Shown here one piece after another: positions 23,460 through 33,706 of a stretch of DNA of 64,000 bases. The notes below the pieces were generated by a model. That model did not search any database. It saw only the letters and a program-made list of their open reading frames with translations, and was not told where the DNA came from. This DNA is from Ryuthela nishihirai (Eukaryota > Arthropoda > Arachnida > Araneae > Heptathelidae), in contig JAWZYU010000020.1 of NCBI GenBank assembly GCA_038380435.1, forward strand, positions 44,176,307 to 44,240,306, in the 5' to 3' direction. How positions within the stretch are numbered: the first letter of the stretch is position 1; every line of letters begins with the position of its first letter. Position numbers and translations under genes: made by a program.

Positions 23460-24321
23460 CAAGAAATATACAGAGAAATAATAATTATAATAAAATTTTT
23501 AGAAAACAGATTACTCTAACAAAAGTTAAACTGGACCATAAAGTAATATTTTACATAGAAGATCAAAAACATCCTTCTACCGTTGACAACCAATTGAAGA
23601 CAATTATTGAAACAGACCCATGTAAAATTATACGAGAGATTGCAGAAGAGCTAAATGTTGATCACACGATTGTTTGGTTTTGAATCAAATTGGAAAAGTG
23701 AAGACACTTGATAAGTGGATTCTGTATGCCTTCAAGCTTTCAATGGAAATTAAAAAAGTTGTCATTATGAAGTTTGTTCTTCACTGCTTTTGCACAACAA
23801 AAACGATCAATTTCTCTATCGGATTGTGATGTGTGACGAAAATAGAATTTTATACAATAACCACTGATGATTGGCACAATGGCTCAATTGCAAATGAAGC
23901 CCAAATTGAAGTTGCACCAAAAGAAGGTTATGCTGACTGTTTAGTTGTCTATGGCTTGCATCATTTCATTATGACTTGATAAATCCAGGTGAAACCATCA
24001 ATACAGAGAAGTATCGTCAGGAACTTGGTAAAATGCACTAGAATTGGCCAATTGAAGAGATCCTATTCTTCTCCATGATATGCTTGGCTGCATGTTGCAT
24101 AAATCATGTTCCAGAAGTAGAACAAATTAGGCTATGAAATGTTGCCCCATCAACCATATTCACCTGATGCCAACAGATTGCTACATATTCAAGCATTTGG
24201 ACAACTTTATCCAGAAAAAAATCTTCAACAACTTTGAGGCAACAAAAAATATGGAGTTCATAAAGAATTTATGAACTCCATATTTTTATCAAAAAATCTC
24301 CAGATTTTTATCAAAATGGCA
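23460..24321 (+). mobile_element. Mariner-type transposase remnant
   Basis: Motifs in order: HPSTVDNQLKTIIETDP and IREIAEELNVDHTIV (helix-turn-helix), VMCDENRILYNN (first Asp, as in CDEKWI/ILYDN-type mariners), INPGETINTEKYRQELGKMH, and a degraded final block. The frame is repeatedly broken. A Tc1 element is inserted at its 3' end. Confidence 0.8.
24244..24288. repeat. Perfect hairpin inside the mariner remnant
   Basis: Arms of about 20 bases (aaaaatatggagttcataaa and its complement) with a loop of two to three bases. The hairpin falls within the transposase-derived sequence, so it is a local inverted duplication, not a terminus. Confidence 0.7.
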
Positions 24322-25158
24322 TACACTGAAGTGCCACTGAATTAGGGATAGGAGACGTTATCCAAATTCAGTACCGCAAGTCCCGCATTTTCATGTATGC
24401 GTAGCTGAAACTCTGGTCATATATAGCTGTCAGCTTTGGCTTCCCCAAGCATTCGTCTTGAGAAGTGTAATGTGAAAGGCACGAGAGACACTGGGCTCAA
24501 CGCCTTGCCTGTGCTAAAGAACATCGAAACTGGACCATTGAAAATTGGCAACGGATAGTTTGGAGTGATGAATCCCAATTTAAACTACATCACACCAATG
24601 GGAGACTTGAGGGTATGGCACCAACCCCATGAAGCCATGGATCCTGCATGTCAGGTCGGAACAGTACAAGCTGGTGGTGGCTCAGTGATGGCCTGGGGTG
24701 TCTTCAGTTGGACATCTGTGGGGCCTTTGGTAAGTGTACTGACGACCCTCAATGCATCCCGGTACATAGAAATCATGGCTGATCATTTACACCTATTTAT
24801 GGCTATCATGCATCCCAATAATGACAACTGTTCGTCTCACAGGCCCAGGTTGGTTACTGCATGGTTGCAGGAGCATTCTGCTGACTTTTAAATAATGAAT
24901 TGGCCACCTAGAAGCCCAGATTTAAATTCCATTGAATCTTTGGGATACCATAGAGTAGAATGTTCAGGCCTGTATCCCATCAGCGACAACCTTGAGAGAA
25001 TTGTGGACAGCTCTGGAGGATGCATGGGTTCCACACCTGTGGAACATTTACGTAAGCTTGTGGAGTCCTTGCCTCGTCGTGTGGTGGCTGTTATCAGGGC
25101 CAGGGGGGTTCAACAATTACTAGGTTGCTATCCCTAATTCAATGGTACTTCAGTGCAT
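24322..25158 (+). mobile_element. Tc1-like DNA transposon, internally deleted copy
   Basis: Terminal inverted repeats: left cactgaagtgccactgaatt and right the complement of aattcaatggtacttcagtg, continuing inward as agggatag. Flanked by TA. The N-terminal third of the transposase is deleted relative to 13194-14383. What remains includes RIVWSDESQFKLHH, GGSVMAWGVFSWTS, NWPPRSPDLNSIESLG and LPRRVVAVIRARG, with a stop at 24889-24891. It sits in the mariner remnant. Confidence 0.92.
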
Positions 25159-25159
25159 A

Positions 25160-26220
25160 TCTTAAATTTGCAGATCACTTTCAACCTTTGAACTATAATG
25201 GCCTGTGTAATAGCAGTAAGCATTTTCTTGTTAACCTTTCCAGTGTCCAAGTCATATGTATACATTAGCAGAATTCAAGATGAGAGGCTGAGGACACATG
25301 CATCTATTTTTAGTACAACAAAGAAAATTCTATTTTTAAAAAACAAAAAAAAACTGTTTAAAATTTTCTTATATATATATATGTAATAAAAATGCATAAT
25401 TAAAGCTTGAAAAATGATATTTTCTCATTTGATGCATATTTTATTAAACTACAATATAAATAATTTGTTAAAGCCATCAAATTGCCATTTATTTTTGTTA
25501 ACATTATTCTTTGCTGAAGCAACTCCCTGATTTAAGCTCAGAAGTTTGATTTAAATTATTATCAACAAATTTTTCCTTAAAGTTCTAAAATTCTCCTGAA
25601 AAATTGATAAAATAACTGCTATTTTTTAAAAACAGAAAGTTTTGGAAGTAATTATGAAGTATGCCTACTCTTTTTTAACTTAAACCTATTTTAATATCCA
25701 TAGAAATGGTTTTATCATTTATCCCAGCATTCTGTGCATTGTTCCCACTCCTCAAATTGAAACTGTAAGTAAAACCAACCTTCAAGAAATCCAAGAAAGT
25801 TTGTAGAGAGAGGGAGGCTGAAGCTGCAATTAGGTCATGGCTCACTGCCTGCAGCTGAGTGTGCAGTTGGCTCACATGTGTGATCTCCATTCTGTGTGTT
25901 ATAATTGGCTCCATAAAAGTTGTTCACAGTATTGTTCCTGTATATCAAATACACTCCATTTGTGAAGTTAGTATTTACTTTTTTATATTTAAACCTTAGT
26001 TTTCATTTCATTCGATTTATTTCTGTAAATTATCAAACTTTCAGTCATTTTTCTATGATTGATTTTTTGGAGTCGTGCTATATCAGATGGCTAGCTTACA
26101 GCTTGTTGCTATGGATATTTTATTTAACATTGCATTAAGTTATATATTATTTTTCTTTTATTATTTCTTCCTTTTCCAGTAAAAACACTTTGATTTTTAT
26201 ACCTTTTTCTGAAAATGAAT
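25160..26220. other. Intron 3 sequence, nothing recognised
   Basis: AT-rich intronic DNA. The short frames (25198-25386, 25675-26138) have no recognisable homology. Confidence 0.3.
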
Positions 26221-26324
26221 GAGGTCTTGGATGATAAATAATGAGATAAACTTGACTGTTCAACATCCACAAATAAATCAGCACTTTGACGTCGATTCTA
26301 TTTTTAGAGGAAAAATTGTCTTGA

Positions 26325-26398
26325 GCTGGGTGGGATACAATCCTACGACCTCCTGATAACATGTCAGGTGCTCTGGACTGCTGAGCTACCGGCTGCTG
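26325..26398 (-). tRNA. tRNA-like unit, left arm of palindrome A
   Basis: Inverted partner of the right-arm unit, with the same anticodon arm (cctga-catgtta-tcagg, read on the minus strand) and the B box region (gtaggattgtatcccac) altered in the T stem. The same doubts about function apply. Confidence 0.4.
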
Positions 26399-26574
26399 AT
26401 CAAGATCTCTAATTAACGCTATGAACATTCCTTATCATTAGCATACTTGTAAGACATGCTTTCCATCTATAAGGCAAATAGAAAGCCGCTTGTGGCTAAA
26501 ATTGCCTGAATAGCGCCTATATGTGACATAAAAGGAATGTTCATAGCGTTAATTAGAGGAGATCTTGATCGGCG

Positions 26575-26648
26575 GCCAGTAGCTCAGTGGTCCAGAGCAC
26601 CTGACATGTTATCAGGAGGTTGTGGGTTCGTATCCCACACAGCTCAAG
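26575..26648 (+). tRNA. tRNA-like unit, right arm of palindrome A
   Basis: Cloverleaf-like: D stem gctc/gagc, anticodon stem cctga/tcagg (loop catgtta, anticodon TGT by position), variable loop aggtt, T arm gtggg/cccac. The acceptor stem is poorly paired here but pairs well in the copy B right arm (ggctgg/ccggct). Loop position 33 is A instead of T, which argues against a working tRNA. Confidence 0.45.
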
Positions 26649-27184
26649 ACAATTTTTCCTCTAAAATTAGAATTGACATCAAAGTGCTGATTTAGTAGTG
26701 GAGGTCTTGGATGCAGAAGCATAATGGACTTCCTTTGCATGGAAAACGACAAGAGTTTTTACCCCCTACCCCACCACCACCACAGCCTCAGTATCTTGAC
26801 TGTGCCACTCTGATGATGTAGATGGGTTGTTTTTTTTTGCTAAGTGTATTAACCTTTTGGTGATCCCCAAAATTCAACCTCAAAAAAAAAATTCATAATG
26901 TTTAATGAAAAAAAAAGCATTCCTCCATTTTATAACAGGACAGAAAATCCCATTAATATTAGCAATTCATTCACCTTCTATAACATTGGCCCATGTTTTA
27001 AAATATACCACACTGAAAAGATTCATTAAAAGAAATAAAAATTATATTTCAGGTGTTTCAGATTAAAATATAGTATTCAGGAAGAAATTTGCTTTAGATT
27101 AATACATAATTTAACTGTTTTTATTCATCACATTTTTAAAAATTAAGCCTTAATTGCATAGTCCGATCTATTTTCTCACTATAT

Positions 27185-27740
27185 TACAGTGAAAAGTCTT
27201 ATTAAAATTAATATGCTTGTAAATTTGTGTAATTTTTTATTTTCATAAAATTTGGAATTCTATTTAATTTGGTATATAGCATGACCTATTTCTGTTGATT
27301 GGTTATTTTAAGAAAAATTCTAAAGTTGACTTGTTTATCTGACTTAACACAATTGACGAAAAGCCTGGACTTTCTCAAAGTATGGTACTGAGGAAAAAAT
27401 TAAAAAATGGAAAAAATATTTACTTGAAACAATAAAATGAATTTTTTTGTTATTCAGGAATAAATAGTGTTTCTATCCATGTGCATTATAATCATTTCTG
27501 TATATTAGTTTTTTGAAATACATTTTTATTTGTGTTGCCAGATGCAATTTTTTATTATGCAACTCTAAAAAAGTCCTATTAAAATAAAACTAGTGACTTT
27601 TTTGTTAAATATTTTATTTTTAGAAAATCCAAAATTTAATGCTGATTAATTTGGCATGTAACATGCCATAATTCCTTCCATTAGTTATTTGGCAGTAAAA
27701 AGTTCTAAAGTTAAATTTTTTTTGGTTGATCATAAGGAGA
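27185..27740. repeat. Old tandem duplication, period about 380 bp
   Basis: The blocks 27190-27340 and 27565-27730 share, in order, agtcYtattaaaat, tttgg-atgtaacatg-like and agttctaaagttRa. Strongly diverged; no coding sense. Confidence 0.4.
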
Positions 27741-27759
27741 AAATAGCTTGGCCTCTAGA

Positions 27760-28240
27760 TATAAACCAGTTTTTCAGGCTGGACTTTGGAAAGTTTAATC
27801 ATACAACAATTTGAACAAAAATTAACTCTTAACATAAACAAAGCTCAAATTGACAACACCTAATTTTTGTGCCATCTGCTGTTGTATTGAATACCCCTTC
27901 AATTTTTTAGCAGCTCTGAAGAATCTCTGAAGTGGTTCTACATATTTTCACCAATAGGTGATAGTCCCATTTTTGCAGTATTGTTGATAATAATTTAAGG
28001 AAGGATGATATAAGCTAAGTGTTGCCATTAGTTATTGGAAATATTATGGAAATGCATCAATATCCTTAGCTATAAAAATTTATATGCTGGTTGAAACATA
28101 ACTAGTGTCTGGCAGTGGTTATGTAGTATAAATTATACTTAAATCAAGCACATTTTCTTGCTTGTTATGTAGCTGTAATTTTTGCAGCAAATTATTGTTT
28201 ATTTGTTGAAGATTACAACTTTGTTTTTAACTTTTTGCAG
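27760..28240. other. 3' end of intron 3
   Basis: Nothing recognised apart from the polypyrimidine tract before the exon 4 acceptor. Confidence 0.3.
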
Positions 28241-28492
28241 TAAGCCTTTGTCGCTGTTCTCAAGTTTGTCGAATGTGGAATGAGCTATCTAGTGAACCAC
28301 AGTTTTGGCAATACTTTTGTCGCATGCCAAAATGGCAGCTGTCTAGAGCAGGAGAGCAGAAACAGATGATTACTTTTCGCTTATCAAATGGTCGCATTGA
28401 TTGGAAAAAAGCATTTGCTGAACGCTTTCGCTTAAATAGAAACTGGTTAAAAGGCTTTTGTCATGTTCGAACCTTTCATGGTCATACTCAAG
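28241..28492 (+). CDS. F-box/WD40 protein, exon 4 (rest of F-box, linker, start of WD40 blade 1)
   Basis: Acceptor tttttgcag. With one base from exon 3 it reads I-SLCRCSQVCRMWNELSSE, the second and third F-box helices (to about residue 318). An alpha-helical linker rich in Arg/Lys/Trp follows, ending NRNWLKGFCHVRTFHGHTQ. The terminal GHT is the GH dipeptide of WD40 blade 1. The donor is gtaagc, and the last codon is split after its first base (phase 1) and completed in exon 5. Residues 292-375. No internal stop or frame disturbance is seen. This exon carries most of the Skp1 interface, so the protein should be able to join an SCF complex. Confidence 0.9.
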
Positions 28493-29120
28493 GTAAGCCT
28501 GTTGCTTTCATATTTAGCATAAATTTAATTTCTTCTTGTTTTTAGAATTATATATTTGAATTCAGAATGTGTAGGTATACTCCTCAAAAACATATCATTA
28601 GTAAGTTAGATATGATGGTGTTGCAGGTAAATTGTTAATTGTAATAAGAAAAAATGAGCAAAAACTGGAAGTACAGTAAACACATAAAGTAGAAAAAAAT
28701 TATTTTAAGTGAATTATTATTAAATTGTTGAACAGTAATTAACTTTTTGTCTTGCTATGAAATTAAAATATGGGATCATTATTAATTTCCTTGTGCTAAA
28801 TTCAAATCTTAGTTCAAACATTGTCAGGCAATGAAATTAAAGTTTTTGGCTTGTTATATGCCAAAATAATTATGGTTTAGAAACCATTCCTTCTATACCT
28901 TCAGTTTATAATAAATGATTTTGTTAATTTTCATTTGCAGAATAAATGCTATATCACCTACCATTTTCTCAGGCAGTGAAATTAAATGCATAAAAATATA
29001 GCAAAAACTGTAGTTGAAAATTTTCTCTTGAAACTTGGTGTAAACAATCTCTTTAATTCTAGTTAATTTCAGTGTATAGAATTGAACACATGTGCTTCTT
29101 TTTTTGTACTACACTCCATA
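28493..29120. other. 5' part of intron 4
   Basis: AT-rich, with no gene or recognised repeat. Confidence 0.3.
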
Positions 29121-29123
29121 TTT

Positions 29124-29338
29124 TCAGGGTATTTCATGGGATTTCAGATAGGGCCCAAGTAACAGTTCCGCAAAGTCCAAATCTGGTTCATGAAAACAAG
29201 GTATATTGAATGGTTCTTCTAAAGTCCATTCTTCAGGTAGCTTTGGTACTGGTAGAGTATTGTTATAAAGTATAGACCAAATGGCAGAAGCCAAATTTTG
29301 ATATCTCTCATGTTTTATTTGGAAGAAAAGTGAGATGA
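29124..29338 (-). pseudogene. Unidentified protein-like open frame without start codon
   Basis: A minus-strand frame stays open for about 70 codons to a TGA at 29124-29126. Its composition is strikingly protein-like: YQNLASAIWSILYNNT, then LPVPKLPEEWTLEEPFNI, then PCFHEPDLDFAELL, ending near KSHEIP. There is no in-frame ATG. No splice sites fit convincingly. It ends next to a SINE. I do not recognise the family. It may be a processed pseudogene scrap, a mobile-element fragment, or an exon of a minus-strand gene. Function not assigned. Confidence 0.35.
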
Positions 29339-29349
29339 CATTGTTTTGG

Positions 29350-29738
29350 GGGGCGGGGGAGGGGGGCTCAGTCGGTAGCGCGCCAGGTTCATAATCTGTA
29401 GTTCCCAGGTTAGAGTCCCAGCTAGGTCAGCGTTGAGATTTATCTCCGCAAAAATTCCCCGCCCTGCCCAAGGTCAGTAGGGGACACCGATGGGCTTGGA
29501 AAGGCAGCCGTCCGTCGGATGGGACGTTAAGCTGTGGCCCTGTGTGCGGGAGAGCCATACCCTGTGCACGTTAAAGAACATGCTGGATGGCCTTGACAGG
29601 AGGCTACCATCTGTCTCCCAACAGCTGTTCTAGTGGGTCCCCTCCCCAAACCTTCTCTGAGTCTTCGGGGTCCATGTGACCTGGCCATTTAGCCCATGGT
29701 GTGCAAAAAAGTGCCGCTCAGAGGTAAAATAACCCAAC
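29350..29738 (+). repeat. tRNA-derived SINE family A, full length with TSD
   Basis: Flanked by an exact 11-bp duplication, cattgttttgg (29339-29349 and 29739-29749). The tRNA-like head has an A box in ggctcagtcggtagcgcgcc and a B box in aggttagagtcccagc. A conserved central domain follows: ccgtcggatgggacgttaag, then ccctgtgcacgttaaagaac. The 3' end gaggtaaaataacccaac is shared with all other copies. The central block resembles conserved SINE core domains of invertebrates; the exact family is not named. Confidence 0.92.
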
Positions 29739-29749
29739 CATTGTTTTGG

Positions 29750-30973
29750 TAGAAATAACAATCACTGTAATGATCTTTTTGATCCCTCCATACCATTGGT
29801 AAGGCAAATGACACTGATGGATGCATACTTTTTAACCATCCTTGTAAGTGTCGGGCATAATAACTGCAACCTATGTGTGGTAGCCAAATCTTAATCACCC
29901 ACTTTACAACAGAAATACATTTCATTAACTTTCTTGATCAGTGGAGAAGATTCTTGCTTTTGGGATTTTAATGTAAATTCACCACACAATAATATATATT
30001 TGGATCATGAATGCATGTTAGAGATATTTTGACATGTTAGAGAAAATTTTTACAATGAAGCATGTCACAAAAGCCAACTGTTTCTGTAGCATACAGGTCA
30101 GCAGCTAAACATAAGTGACAATCAGATAAAGGTCATTTGCTGTGATTGGTTTTCAAGAATGACATTTTTTTACCGAACTGCAGCGAACCACAATATTGTT
30201 CCATAAAATGCCCCTCAAAATATGGTGTCATATTTACCAGTCACTGGATATTTCATTTTGCAATGAAAAATAATGATGTAAGAAATAATAGATGTTTGTT
30301 TTAAAAGGTCAGGGAGAGATCAATTTAAGTGAAAATTTTGGAATCAGTGCATAAAAATAAACATAATCATCTAGAGTAATCTTAAGGCAAAAATCTTTTT
30401 GTATAGTGTTATTATTAAAAAAAAAAGTTCAAGATCCTAATTATAAATATTAGATGTAAACCTACTTTATTTCTCACTAAATTAAGAGCGTAACCTTTCA
30501 TTAGATGCCAGATTTTTGTACAAATCCAGCCAAATTTCAATGGCATTGTGAAAAATTTACCCTTGAATTACAGAGGATCTGTCATATCATAATAAAACCA
30601 ATGTGCATCAAATAAGATCTGGTTTCTGTTTATTTTGACTCTATGTGAAGTCTTAATTCTACTTTGTAAAGTATCTTGTTTCCTGTATCTTTTAACAAAA
30701 ATCATATTTATCATAATTTTATGCAGCTGATCATCACAATAGATATTTTAATGCAAAAACAATAAACTTGATTATTTTAAATTATATAAAATTTATTAAT
30801 CTAAATCAAACTATTAATACATAGAATTTAAAATATTTGAATTGAAATATCTATTTTATTTCAATTGTCATGAGATAATGGAACAATTTTATATTAAAGT
30901 TTAACAGTAAAAATAATAATATACATAGTCAGTTTTATTTCCCACAAACTGATTATTTTTGACAACTTTATAG
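29750..30973. other. Rest of intron 4, nothing recognised
   Basis: AT-rich. No gene, RNA or clear repeat. Confidence 0.3.
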
Positions 30974-31038
30974 GTGTTTTCTGTGTTCAATTTGATGATA
31001 CAAGAATAGTAAGTGGTTCTTCTGACAAGACTATTAAA
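30974..31038 (+). CDS. F-box/WD40 protein, exon 5 (WD40 blade 1)
   Basis: A 65-base exon between acceptor ctttatag and donor gtaaga. It encodes residues 376-397, GVFCVQFD then TRIVSGSSDKTIK, the core strands of WD40 blade 1 with the structural Asp of the D-K-T-I-K motif. It ends phase 0 directly before the VW that opens exon 6. It is missed by simple ORF scanning because it is short and has no ATG. Confidence 0.88.
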
Positions 31039-31818
31039 GTAAGAAAACTTTTAGTTCATCTTTAAGTTTAAATTGAATGTTAGTGGGGGAGGGGGGATGA
31101 ACTTCTAGCAAATTAGTGATTCATTTATCTATTGGAATTATTTCCACCTTTGTAATTTTTTATTTGGATGTGTGGAAAGAGATAGAGAGAGTTTGAATTT
31201 GTTTTTTGCTTTGTGTTTGGGGGTTTTCATGTTGGAGAGTATCTGTATGAAGGTGTAGATGAGGATAAATAAGCAAAAAAATGGTATGGCTGTATTATAC
31301 CAGATGATAGCAATTTTTTTTTTATTTGGTTCTTCAGTCCATTATGCAATTTATTTTTTATAATAAGTTTTGGTAAATATGATGGAATGATATGCTTTAT
31401 TAAACACTCAAAGTAATTAAATATTTTGATATCTGATAAACTTATAATGTATGTTGTATTTAGCATGTAAATTCATTCAGTATTATACATATGCACTTTC
31501 CACTAAAATGTTTTATGAATTACTAATGTACAGCTCATTAAAAACTAAAAATTCAAAATTGCATAACAGATTTCCTGTTGAAATTCAATTTGTGAGCATT
31601 TGCTCTAATATTCCAAACAAAGGATAGTTTGATGTATTATCCTACAGGGAACTTGATGGGATTGTATGGCATTGTATATTCATGTGAGTGATGTCTCAGT
31701 TGTTGCTTGTCTGTTGGCCTGTGGAAAGCATTGTGGCTCTTTCTCACCTCATACCTCATCTTGTGTTTCCCTGCCATAATTCTGGTGCTTACTGGTTGTT
31801 TTGCTTCAGTGTTCAAGC

Positions 31819-31850
<32 letters not shown>

Positions 31851-32421
31851 TCATCTTCTTTTACAACACCTGATCGTCCTTACCCAACTTTGAGCTCTTG
31901 GTATCCTTATGGCTTGTCATTTAGTTCACTATTTACAAACTAAAAAGGACCATTAAGAGGTAAAGCAACTCAGTCTTTTAAAAAAAAAATGTAAAATTTT
32001 CATTTTTCGAGATAAATTTTTATCAGCTTTCCTTTCAAAATTTTTAAATGCGAAGTATTCTAGAAGCAGAAATTATTTACATTTGTTTTTACAGCTTATT
32101 GAAAAAGTATAAGAGGCTAGAACTAAGAGTTTGGTGTTAATCCTATGGAAACAACTAGCTGATGTCTTTATTGAAATTACTTAAAGAAATAAACTGTTAA
32201 AGTATCAAAGATATGACAAAAAGGTATTTTGTCTTCAGATCAGTTTTTTCTAGTTAAGTAGCCACATGAGTAATAAATCCAAATACATTTAACTTCTTTA
32301 GGAAATTTTTTCAGCATGATATAATGTTTCTTAATTTAACCACTTATAAGTTGTACTCTTGTCAGTTGATCAAGTACAATAGACATCAAGCGACATTTAT
32401 TTTTTGCTTGTTTCCATATAG
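31039..32421. other. Intron 5 with a 30-base C run
   Basis: No gene is seen. A run of 30 C lies at 31818-31847 and produces a proline-rich open frame that is not a gene. A short match to the end of SINE family A (aagaggtaaagcaactca) is at about 31954. Confidence 0.4.
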
Positions 32422-32547
32422 GTCTGGAATATTCGTACCAACAGTCCATGGTCTGTGATGACGCTTGTTGGCCACTCAGGAACTGTTCGGTGCCTTCATT
32501 TAGAAGGTAACCGACTTGTAAGTGGCTCCAGTGATTGTACCATTAAA
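32422..32547 (+). CDS. F-box/WD40 protein, exon 6 (end of blade 1 and blade 2)
   Basis: Residues 398-439, between acceptor tttccatatag and donor gtaagt, phase 0 at both ends. It opens with VWNI, finishing blade 1, then encodes a complete blade 2: LVGHSGTVRCLHLEGNRL followed by VSGSSDCTIK. The GH dipeptide, the SGSSD turn and the T-I-K end fit the propeller repeat. Intron positions here and at exons 5, 9 and 11 fall at the same point of the repeat (K|V/I-W). Confidence 0.92.
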
Positions 32548-33248
32548 GTAAGTGTGTTTTTACAAAATTGTACATTGTTAGGATTATATTTCAGCAATTT
32601 TGAAATGCACTATAGCAAATGTCTTTTGAACTGTCCAGTCATCAAACTTCAGATGTACTGTAAAATTAAATTAAAAAATAGTTTGTTAAAATATCATTGT
32701 TTCATGGTAGCTAGGCGTAAACTGGAAGGAGAGCTGTGTACCAATCCCCAGTGATGATGCACAGAACCGGCCAGGTCTAGCACCTAATGTCCGACCCCGC
32801 CTTCTCGTGGTGCAGGCCGTTAGTACCTTTCAAAAGAGATATTCTCTTTTGGAAGGGAACGGAAGGGGAGGGCTGCCAGTTCAGTATGGCCTACTGATCT
32901 GGTCATCTATAACCACTTTTTTCTTTTTTTCAACCCTGCTGAGGAGTGGTCAACTTCACAGGGTCCTGGTGCTGACCATTTATACCTACTAGACTGGACT
33001 TGTTTATGGATTTGAGCTTGATTATGGATCCTGGACTTGCTGCACTGGTGGGCCTCTGTTGAGGGAGAGTCTGCCGCTCTGTTTTCTGTTTGCTTCTGGG
33101 TTGCCATCTCTAAGTGAACAGAGGCATGGGATACCTTATATCAGCTGGTGGATAATCCTAATCAGAGGCCATCACAGGTACCTGAACCTTACTTAGCTAT
33201 GAACCTTACTTAGCTAGTTGGGCATCGTCAAGCCCAAACTGGAGTAAT

Positions 33249-33706
33249 GTGTCTCAGGCAGGCCATATGGTTCTTGAAAAAGTCAACTTGAAAAGGTGGT
33301 GCCTGAAGTTCCTACCAGCATCGGTGACTTCAGCCTTTAGCGGAGGAGGAACAGGTCTTTGCCCCATGCCTGCGATCAGGGGGCTGTTTGATATTGTTGG
33401 CCCTACCAATCTCAATAAACCTAATTTCTTTAAAAATCCTACTAATCATTTTCTCTCTGCAGGAACGTGGAACGTGAGGACATTACATAGAGATTATTCT
33501 CTTGATGTCCTCATGCAGGAATTCCAGCGCTATAACCTAGATATTCTAGGCTTGCAAGAGACCAGATGGACAGGTAAAGGTGAGATACTTAAAAATAACT
33601 TTAAATTTCTCTTTACAGGGAGGGAGGATGGAAAGCATCACCAAGGCGTGGGTCTGCTGCTCAGCAGACATGCTAGTGATGCTCTTGTAGGATATGAGTG
33701 CATTAA
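33249..33706 (+). pseudogene. LINE ORF, endonuclease N-terminal part (interrupted)
   Basis: Begins MSQAGHMVLEK or at a later Met and runs into the apurinic-like endonuclease domain (GTWNVRTL with catalytic Asn, LGLQETRWTG with catalytic Glu). Its frame is cut at the TTAA at 33703-33706 and resumes in phase at 34525. It would supply target nicking for target-primed reverse transcription. Confidence 0.85.

Larger units (their letters stand above)
26272..26695. mobile_element. Palindromic element with two tRNA-like arms, copy A
   Basis: Arms 26272-26433 and 26533-26695 are inverted copies of about 163 bp around a 99-bp spacer. Each arm holds a tRNA-like unit, minus strand on the left and plus strand on the right, so both point outward. 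In the right arm, gtagctcagtggtccagagc gives the D arm and A box, cctga-catgtta-tcagg a perfect anticodon stem with TGT in the loop, and gtggg-ttcgtat-cccac a perfect T arm and B box. A T5 run follows about 10 bases after the unit, like a Pol III terminator. A 13-bp direct repeat, gaggtcttggatg, lies at 26221-26233 and 26701-26713. A second copy of the element is at 42683-43066. Confidence 0.85.

Noticed and set aside
31688..31943. Proline-rich open frames over the C run
   Set aside because: The proline run is only a reading of a C30 homopolymer; no other protein-like sequence.
32455..32754. ORF running from exon 6 into the following intron
   Set aside because: Only the part to 32547 is WD40 sequence; the rest continues past a consensus gtaagt donor.
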